Source: SURF-25 sp040754255
GTDB lineage: Bacteria; Omnitrophota; Gorgyraeia; Gygaellales; Profunditerraquicolaceae
Assembly (NCBI GenBank): GCA_040754255.1
Contig: JBFMDA010000028.1
Span: forward strand, 1-18,021
Reading direction: 5' to 3'
Length of the DNA: 18,021 bases
This document shows, piece after piece, positions 14,080-18,021 of this stretch. Within the stretch, counting starts at the first letter, position 1. Each line of letters starts with the position of its first letter. Below the pieces are notes generated by a model. The model did no database searches. It saw only the letters and a list, made by a program, of their open reading frames with translations, and was not told the DNA's origin. A program made the translations under genes and the position numbers.

Positions 14080-15765
14080 ATGATTAAAAAATTCGTCGAT
14101 TATTTCATTGGCGTAGTTGCGGTCTTTGCTCTCCTCCTACTGCTTCTGGAAAACAGCTCCTACCTGCGGGCATATACTTCTATCGTTTCGATAATAAATT
14201 TTGTTATTCTCATTATTTTTATCACCGATGTAGTGGCACGATATGCCCTTAGCAAAGACAGGAAAACCCACCTAAAACACAACTGGTTTGACCTTATCGT
14301 ATTTGTACCATTGTTGCAAACAATCGGCGGGATAGCAAACACCCCTTTCTTTGTCATTATCAGACAGGTAGTCATCGTAGCGATGCTGGCCTCGAGGCTT
14401 AAAAAATCTCATACACTCATAACGCTTTTAAGCCTTAAGCCCGCCCAATTGATGATTACCAGCTTCGGTTTTACCATCATTGTCGGCGCAATACTGCTTA
14501 TGCTTCCTGCGGCAACCAAAACAGGGATGCGGTTGCCGCTCATTGACGCCCTCTTTACCGCCACTTCTGCGACCTGCGTTACCGGTTTAATCGTCAGGGA
14601 CACGGCAACGTATTTTAGCCTTTTCGGGCAAACAGTCATCCTTCTTTTAATTCAAGTCGGTGGCTTAGGCATCATGACATTTTCGGTATCATTGGTATAC
14701 CTCTTAAAGAAGACGATCGATATGAAACAGGGGATTATGATGCAGGACGTCTTGGACCAGGATACCCTGGCGAACGTCAAAAGCCTGATTGTGTTCATCG
14801 TAAGAATGACTGCCATATTCGAATTAACGGGCGCGCTGGTGCTTTTTATCGCCTGGCACGGCAAATTCGCAAGCATTGCGCAGACCCTTTATTATGCGCT
14901 CTTCCATTCGGTCTCTGCCTTCTGTAACGCGGGTTTCTCCACTTTCACAGACAGCCTGATGGGATTCTCCCAAGACGTGCCGACCAACATTATCATCTGC
15001 GGCCTGATTATTGCGGGAGGCCTGGGTTTTATGGCTATCAAGGACCTGCACGAAAATACCAGCCATAAAATTACCGATACCTCGATAAAGCCGATTAAAA
15101 TCAGGGTACAGACCAAGATTGTCTTACGAACCACGTTTTTTCTGATACTGGGGGGGGCGCTGCTTATTTACGCCCTAGAGAGAAACCATGCCTTCAGCGC
15201 CTTCAGCATGAAATCCAAAGTCCTGCTCTCCCTGTTTCAGTCCATTACACCCAGGACCGCCGGTTTTAACACCTGCGATATGGCACGCCTGTCTCCGGCA
15301 ACGCTCTTTGTGATACTGGTGCTTATGTTCATCGGCGGCTCGCCCGGTTCTACGGCAGGAGGTATTAAAACTACCACAGTGGCGGTGATATGGTCGACTA
15401 TCGTAAGCAGCTTCAAGCGCAAGGACGAGGTGGAAATCTTTAAGCGGACAATCCCTGCCGAGGTAATTAAAAAGGCGATCATTGTATCGGCCATATCCAT
15501 TTTTATAGTGGTTGTTTCCGGGACTATTTTATTATATACTGAAACCTACAACCCCTTGGGGATACTCTTTGAAGCGGTGAGCGCCTTTGGTACCGTCGGT
15601 TTATCAACAGGGCTTACTCCCCTATTGTCGGTTGCAGGAAAAATTGTCATTACTGTACTTATGTTCATAGGCAGGCTCGGGCCATTGACTGTGGCGTATG
15701 CTTTCCTAAGGTACAAACGGGCTGCCCAGTATACCTATGCCCAGGAAAGCGTGACCATAGGATAA
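14080..15765 (+). CDS. trkH: TrkH/KtrB-type potassium uptake protein with extra N-terminal membrane domain
   Basis: 561-residue inner-membrane protein. Residues about 122-561 are the TrkH/KtrB pore made of four membrane-pore-membrane repeats. The four filter segments are CVTGL (166-170), CNAGF (282-286), RTAGF (392-396) and GTVGL (504-508), whose glycines line the K+ filter. The family loop GGSPGSTAGGIKTTT (419-433) and the C-terminal MFIGRLGPLT are present. Residues 1-121 are unusual: four more hydrophobic segments with ARYALSKDRKTHLKHNWFDLIVF between the second and third, similar to the S1-S4 region of voltage-gated channels, and a basic R95...R106-KK fourth segment. The protein probably moves K+ (perhaps with Na+ or H+) inward under control of the adjacent TrkA. 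The gene contains a run of eight G (15150-15157). Confidence 0.93.
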   Translation: MIKKFVDYFIGVVAVFALLLLLLENSSYLRAYTSIVSIINFVILIIFITDVVARYALSKDRKTHLKHNWFDLIVFVPLLQTIGGIANTPFFVIIRQVVIVAMLASRLKKSHTLITLLSLKPAQLMITSFGFTIIVGAILLMLPAATKTGMRLPLIDALFTATSATCVTGLIVRDTATYFSLFGQTVILLLIQVGGLGIMTFSVSLVYLLKKTIDMKQGIMMQDVLDQDTLANVKSLIVFIVRMTAIFELTGALVLFIAWHGKFASIAQTLYYALFHSVSAFCNAGFSTFTDSLMGFSQDVPTNIIICGLIIAGGLGFMAIKDLHENTSHKITDTSIKPIKIRVQTKIVLRTTFFLILGGALLIYALERNHAFSAFSMKSKVLLSLFQSITPRTAGFNTCDMARLSPATLFVILVLMFIGGSPGSTAGGIKTTTVAVIWSTIVSSFKRKDEVEIFKRTIPAEVIKKAIIVSAISIFIVVVSGTILLYTETYNPLGILFEAVSAFGTVGLSTGLTPLLSVAGKIVITVLMFIGRLGPLTVAYAFLRYKRAAQYTYAQESVTIG

Positions 15766-15779
15766 GAGGAGATGATACT

Positions 15780-16469
15780 ATGCGCCAGATAGCAGTAATA
15801 GGTTTGGGGAAATTCGGCGGGACAGTGGCGAAAGAACTCACCGCACGGGGTGCCCAGGTAATCGCCATAGACGAACAAAAAGAGCGCGTCGAAAACCTGA
15901 AAGAGTCGGTGACCTATGCCGTTGCAGTCAATTCTACCGACGAGAATGCCTTACGGGCCATAGGCATCCAGAACGTCGACATCGCAGTCATCTGCATAGG
16001 CGAAAACATCGAGGCTGCACTCTTGACCACGTTATTATTGAAAAAAATGGGCATAAAAAGGATATGGACCAGGGCGATAAGCCCCTTACAGCAGGAAATA
16101 TTTAAGACGCTGCAGGTAGACTATATTATAAACCTCGAAGAAGAGATGGGTAAGATCATTGCCAACAGCCTTACCTCTTCCAACGTCACCAGGCACATCC
16201 CTCTCACCTCAGGCTGCAGTATCGCAGAAATCAAGATGCATAAATCATTCGTGGGGAAGTCGTTGAGAGAAATCAACACCAGAAAAAGATTCAACATCAA
16301 TATAGTAGCGATCAAGAAAAAAAGGCCGAAAATCAACGACCTCGGAGAAAGGATTTTCGAGGAATACGTGGAAAATGTCCCTTCGCCGGATACCCCCCTG
16401 GAAGAAGACAATGTCCTGTTGGTGGTAGGGACAGACAAAGATATAGAAAAATTTGCCAAGGCTGCATAA
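15780..16469 (+). CDS. trkA: Potassium uptake regulatory subunit TrkA/KtrA (single RCK)
   Basis: 229-residue cytoplasmic gating subunit. The N-terminal Rossmann RCK domain begins with IAVIGLGKFGGTVAKEL (GxGxxG) and has an acidic VIAIDEQKERVE that contacts the nucleotide ribose, then VTYAVAVNSTDENALRAIG and VAVICIGENIEAALLTTLLLK. A TrkA_C domain follows from about residue 140 (AEIKMHKSFVGKSLREIN...). One RCK unit rather than the two of E. coli TrkA makes it KtrA-like. Octameric rings of such proteins bind ATP/ADP or NAD(H), and their C-domains can bind c-di-AMP in some bacteria. It lies 14 bp after trkH, with AAGAGGAG 8 nt before the ATG. Secure call; TrkA versus KtrA naming is a matter of convention. 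Confidence 0.95.
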   Translation: MRQIAVIGLGKFGGTVAKELTARGAQVIAIDEQKERVENLKESVTYAVAVNSTDENALRAIGIQNVDIAVICIGENIEAALLTTLLLKKMGIKRIWTRAISPLQQEIFKTLQVDYIINLEEEMGKIIANSLTSSNVTRHIPLTSGCSIAEIKMHKSFVGKSLREINTRKRFNINIVAIKKKRPKINDLGERIFEEYVENVPSPDTPLEEDNVLLVVGTDKDIEKFAKAA

Positions 16470-17159
16470 ATGAGGACCAACCTGATAAAAATTTTCTGGC
16501 TCTCCCTGCTTGCCCTTCTTTCGCTTGGGTATTACCTTTTATTCCGCACGTATCGCTTTTCAGGGCCTTTGTATGAGGCGTTGCTTGCCCTTTTCGTACT
16601 GGCAGTGTTATGCTGGCTCTACATCGCTATCAGGGTGCTTATTGTAAAGAAAAAAATAGCCTTGGTCCTCACGCGCGTCCTCTTTAACGAATATGAGACC
16701 GGGATAAGGGTAAGCGAAAGAATTGACGACGAGGTAACCCGCCTGGAACGCCTTATCAACAGGACCTGCGAGCAGCTACGCGTGTACGACGCGCTTCGCA
16801 TCGAACGGATAGACCTTATCTCCAGGGCAATGGATACCGTCTATCACCATATACAAGAAGGCATTATTATCGCGGACATGGAAAAAAAGAACCTACGCGC
16901 CAATCCCGCAGCGCGGGAGATCTTCGGCATTGAGCAAGAAACTATGACCTTTGATTCTATTGAAAAGCAGGAAAAAAACAGGGATTTTATGGAGTTTTTT
17001 AAAAATGCCGTAGAGCGCGAAAAGGTATCCAAGGAAGGCGTAGTGACCCTTCAAATGCCCATCCGCAATGCCTCAAGGCAGGTCGCTTTAAAAATCTTCC
17101 CTCTCAAAGATAAGGAAGAAACCGTAAAGCTTGCCGTGATATTTATCAGGAATGCCTAA
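16470..17159 (+). CDS. Membrane-anchored PAS-domain protein without output domain
   Basis: 229 residues. Two transmembrane helices (about 7-25 and 36-57) with a short outer loop, then a charged helical linker (about 60-120, likely coiled coil, RVSERIDDEVTRLERLINR). A PAS domain of about 125-229 follows: MDTVYHHIQEGIIIADMEKK..RANPAAREIFGI, a degenerate middle, then VALKIFPLKDKEETVKLAVIFIRNA. The linker plus PAS resembles the sensory half of a histidine kinase, but the protein ends there, with no HisKA, GGDEF or other effector. The ATG directly follows the TAA of trkA (TAAATG) with no separate ribosome site, so it is translationally coupled. It is likely an accessory sensor of the Trk system, though this is not shown. 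It may instead be a kinase remnant. Confidence 0.75.
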   Translation: MRTNLIKIFWLSLLALLSLGYYLLFRTYRFSGPLYEALLALFVLAVLCWLYIAIRVLIVKKKIALVLTRVLFNEYETGIRVSERIDDEVTRLERLINRTCEQLRVYDALRIERIDLISRAMDTVYHHIQEGIIIADMEKKNLRANPAAREIFGIEQETMTFDSIEKQEKNRDFMEFFKNAVEREKVSKEGVVTLQMPIRNASRQVALKIFPLKDKEETVKLAVIFIRNA

Positions 17160-17177
17160 TACAGAATCCCCGCCAAC

Positions 17178-17214
17178 AAAAAGAAATAAAAAATCCCCGT
17201 GAGTGGAAACGGGG
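17178..17214 (-). terminator. Rho-independent terminator for the tRNA transcript
   Basis: On the minus strand CCCCGT-(8 nt)-ACGGGG (stem arms 17209-17214 and 17195-17200) is followed by ATTTTTTATTTCTTTTT. On the plus strand the hairpin is followed by AGTGCC, so it works only for minus-strand transcripts arriving from the tRNA genes. It separates them from the convergent trk operon. Confidence 0.8.
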
Positions 17215-17226
17215 AGTGCCGAATTA

Positions 17227-17245
17227 CACCGCACTTTGTGCGGTG
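17227..17245. repeat. Perfect 8-bp stem hairpin, possible trk operon terminator
   Basis: CACCGCAC-TTT-GTGCGGTG, followed on the plus strand by only a weak CTGTTTAGG. It could end the plus-strand trk transcript, or be one of the many hairpins between tRNA genes. Confidence 0.45.
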
Positions 17246-17256
17246 CTGTTTAGGTG

Positions 17257-17321
17257 CCGTGGTGAGCAAGCCCCACTACTAATAAAAACGCCCATTTGTG
17301 GTGGGGCGCGTCGAACCACGG
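17257..17321. repeat. Nested palindromic (REP-like) element touching the tRNA-Asp 3' end
   Basis: Outer arms CCGTGGT (17257-17263) and ACCACGG (17315-17321); inner arms CCCCAC (17271-17276) and GTGGGG (17301-17306). The termini read GTGGTGAGC and GTCGAACCAC, an imperfect palindrome of the kind seen in dispersed intergenic repeats. The right arm overlaps the last bases of the tRNA-Asp gene. Confidence 0.5.
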
Positions 17322-17394
17322 GGTCGACGAGATTTGAACTCGCGATCTTCGCCGTGACAGGGCGACGTGTTAAACCAGGCTACACTACGACCCC
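17319..17394 (-). tRNA. tRNA-Asp (anticodon GTC)
   Basis: 76-nt cloverleaf on the minus strand. Acceptor arms GGGGTCG and CGACCCC pair fully, with discriminator G. The D arm carries AGCCTGGTTTAA. The anticodon loop CTGTCAC carries GTC (plus-strand gac at 17356-17358) on stem CGCC/GGCG. The T arm is GCGAG-TTCAAAT-CTCGT. No CCA is encoded. It reads aspartate codons GAC/GAU. The nearest terminator is about 105 nt downstream. Confidence 0.95.
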
Positions 17395-17459
17395 TTAATT
17401 GTGGAGACTTATTGTAAACGAAAACGCTTAGCTATGCAATATATTTTCAGAATCGAGCT

Positions 17460-17486
17460 GCGTATTGCGTACCGCGTATTGCGTAC
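17460..17486. repeat. Two tandem copies of gcgtattgcgtac
   Basis: Identical 13-bp copies at 17460-17472 and 17474-17486 (14-bp period), followed by agcgcaatat, whose rcaat part is inversely related to the repeat. It lies in the 250-bp spacer between the two tRNA genes, with no gene visible there. Confidence 0.7.
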
Positions 17487-17504
17487 AGCGCAATATCGGT
17501 TATT

Positions 17505-17640
17505 GGGTGTCGGGTTAGGTTATGGGTCGGGTTGTTGGGTAAAGTGGTTGATGTTAAAACACACCAAAAACTTAACCTATACACCAAACCATCAACCTTA
17601 CCCTTCCCTCTTAACCTAAGCCTTGACCTCGACCTTCTAG
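17505..17640. other. G/T-rich then C/A-rich segment with long imperfect inverted repeat
   Basis: The first part (17505-17553) has five GGG tracts (17505, 17512, 17524, 17529, 17537); the second (17554-17640) is C/A-rich. Arms gggtaaagtggttgatg (17537-17553) and catcaaccttaccc (17590-17603) pair over 14 bp with a 3-nt bulge; the loop contains acaccaaa twice. No coding potential is recognised. Confidence 0.5.
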
Positions 17641-17645
17641 ACAAA

Positions 17646-17719
17646 TGGGCGCTAGAGGACTTGAACCCCTGGCCTAGTGAATGTAAGTCACTCGCTCTAA
17701 CCAACTGAGCTAAGCGCCC
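17646..17719 (-). tRNA. tRNA-Val (anticodon TAC)
   Basis: 74-nt cloverleaf on the minus strand. Acceptor GGGCGCT/AGCGCCC with discriminator A; D arm AGCTCAGTTGGTTAGAGC. The anticodon loop CTTACAT carries TAC (plus-strand gta at 17683-17685) on stem AGTGA/TCACT. The T arm AGGGG-TTCAAGT-CCTCT has one G-T pair. No CCA is encoded. The first 13 nt plus upstream flank are duplicated 137 bp away. Confidence 0.95.
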
Positions 17720-17766
17720 GATTATCTTAATTGCATTGCGCGCAGCGAACACCTATGAACCAATCC
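17707..17766. repeat. 60-bp direct repeat, copy 1 (contains 5' end of tRNA-Val)
   Basis: It matches 17844-17903 at 58 of 60 positions, an offset of 137 bp. On the minus strand it is about 47 bp of upstream flank (with CGCTGCGCGCAATGC) joined to the first 13 nt of tRNA-Val. This copy is the one continuous with the intact tRNA. Confidence 0.92.
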
Positions 17767-17800
17767 CGATGGTGGCGCTTCTTCGAAGCTTTCCATCGGG
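17765..17800. repeat. Hairpin between the two repeat copies
   Basis: CCCGATGG (17765-17772) and CCATCGGG (17793-17800) are perfect arms; inside them GCTTC (17777-17781) and GAAGC (1785-89 of the same block, i.e. 17785-17789) form a second stem around TTC. No T-tract follows on either strand, so it is not an obvious terminator. Confidence 0.75.
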
Positions 17801-17843
17801 ACCCCGACCCGCGCTTTAGTTACACGTCAAGGCGTAGGGGCTA

Positions 17844-17903
17844 GAGCTAAGCGCCCGATTATCTTAATTGCATTGCGCGCAGCGAACACCTATACACCAA
17901 TCC
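17844..17903. repeat. 60-bp direct repeat, copy 2, with truncated tRNA-Val 5' end
   Basis: 58/60 identical to 17707-17766. On the minus strand the 13-nt tRNA start (17844-17856) is followed not by the D loop but by TAGCCCCTACGCC, so the tRNA is broken here. A related junction (gcgtaggcgggctagagcta) recurs at 17997-18016, suggesting at least one more unit at or beyond the right edge. The 300 bp from 17720 to the edge hold no gene, only these repeats and hairpins. Confidence 0.9.
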
Positions 17904-17953
17904 TCCTACGCCCTTTGCATCAACTTGTAAGAGCTTTGACGGGCTTCGGAGGA

Positions 17954-18007
17954 CCCGCCGTAGCGCATCATAGTAATGCACGGAGTCATTACTAGCGCGT
18001 AGGCGGG
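17954..18007. repeat. Long interrupted hairpin in the second inter-repeat cassette
   Basis: Stacked arms: CCCGCC (17954-17959)/GGCGGG (18002-18007), a 3x3 internal loop gta/gta, GCGC (17963-17966)/GCGC (17995-17998), then AGTAATG (17972-17978)/CATTACT (17987-17993) around the 8-nt loop cacggagt. That is 17 pairs in all. Just left of it TCCTCC (17901-17906) can also pair with GGAGGA (17948-17953). Confidence 0.7.
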
Positions 18008-18021
18008 CTAGAGCTATGAGC

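Noticed and set aside
14160..15500. Minus-strand frames opposite trkH
   Set aside because: The plus strand encodes a clear TrkH with all four filter segments; the reverse frames have no family features.
17460..17486. CRISPR array or start of one
   Set aside because: Only two 13-bp copies separated by one base; there are no spacers and no cas genes nearby.
17447..17752. 101-codon minus-strand open frame
   Set aside because: It runs through the whole tRNA-Val gene and low-complexity G/T-C/A DNA; no domain or ribosome site is recognisable.
17844..17856. A second functional tRNA-Val
   Set aside because: Only the first 13 nt are present; the D loop, anticodon arm, T arm and 3' acceptor are absent downstream on the minus strand.

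Overview
The window looks like chromosomal DNA of a Gram-negative-type (diderm), uncultured bacterium. It encodes two outer-membrane beta-barrel candidates, a lipoprotein with an LSGC lipobox, a Pst/Pho phosphate system and a Trk-type potassium system. Tightly packed genes, GTG/TTG start options and hairpin-rich repeats around tRNA genes suggest a lineage such as Omnitrophota, but that placement is a guess. I see no phage genes, transposase, rRNA or CRISPR array.

Layout. From about 13.9 kb down to position 1 everything is on the minus strand. Read in the direction of transcription the order is phoB, phoR, a DUF2490 beta-barrel gene, pstS, pstC, pstA, two adjacent pstB genes and phoU. After a 79-bp gap comes a second cluster: a DUF502 membrane protein, a large outer-membrane barrel, a free-standing tRNA-binding OB-fold protein, a YkgJ-type cysteine-cluster protein, a DUF2156 (lysyl-phosphatidylglycerol-synthase-like) acyltransferase, a DnaQ exonuclease fused to a WYL domain, and a TPR/DUF3857 lipoprotein that runs off the left edge. 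Genes in both groups are separated by a few bases or overlap by 1-8. From 14.08 to 17.16 kb a plus-strand operon encodes a TrkH potassium channel subunit with an extra N-terminal four-helix membrane domain, a single-RCK TrkA, and a membrane-anchored PAS protein. The last 0.9 kb holds tRNA-Asp(GTC) and tRNA-Val(TAC) on the minus strand, embedded in hairpins and duplicated tRNA fragments.

How it works together. PhoR/PhoB should sense phosphate limitation. I find 7-bp repeats with an 11-bp period, typical of PhoB-family sites, directly upstream of both the DUF2490 gene and pstS. In both cases the last repeat ends exactly 9 nt before a -10-like hexamer. The DUF2490 outer-membrane protein is therefore probably phosphate-starvation induced, together with the PstSCAB importer and PhoU.

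Most striking observation. The two PstB ATPases are complementary degenerate paralogues. The first has lost the Q-loop glutamine (Ala89) and the switch histidine (Asn201) but keeps LSGGQ. The second has every catalytic motif but a broken signature (LSLEQ). In a head-to-tail heterodimer all three defects fall into the same composite ATP site and the other site is fully canonical. This predicts an asymmetric, one-active-site phosphate importer.
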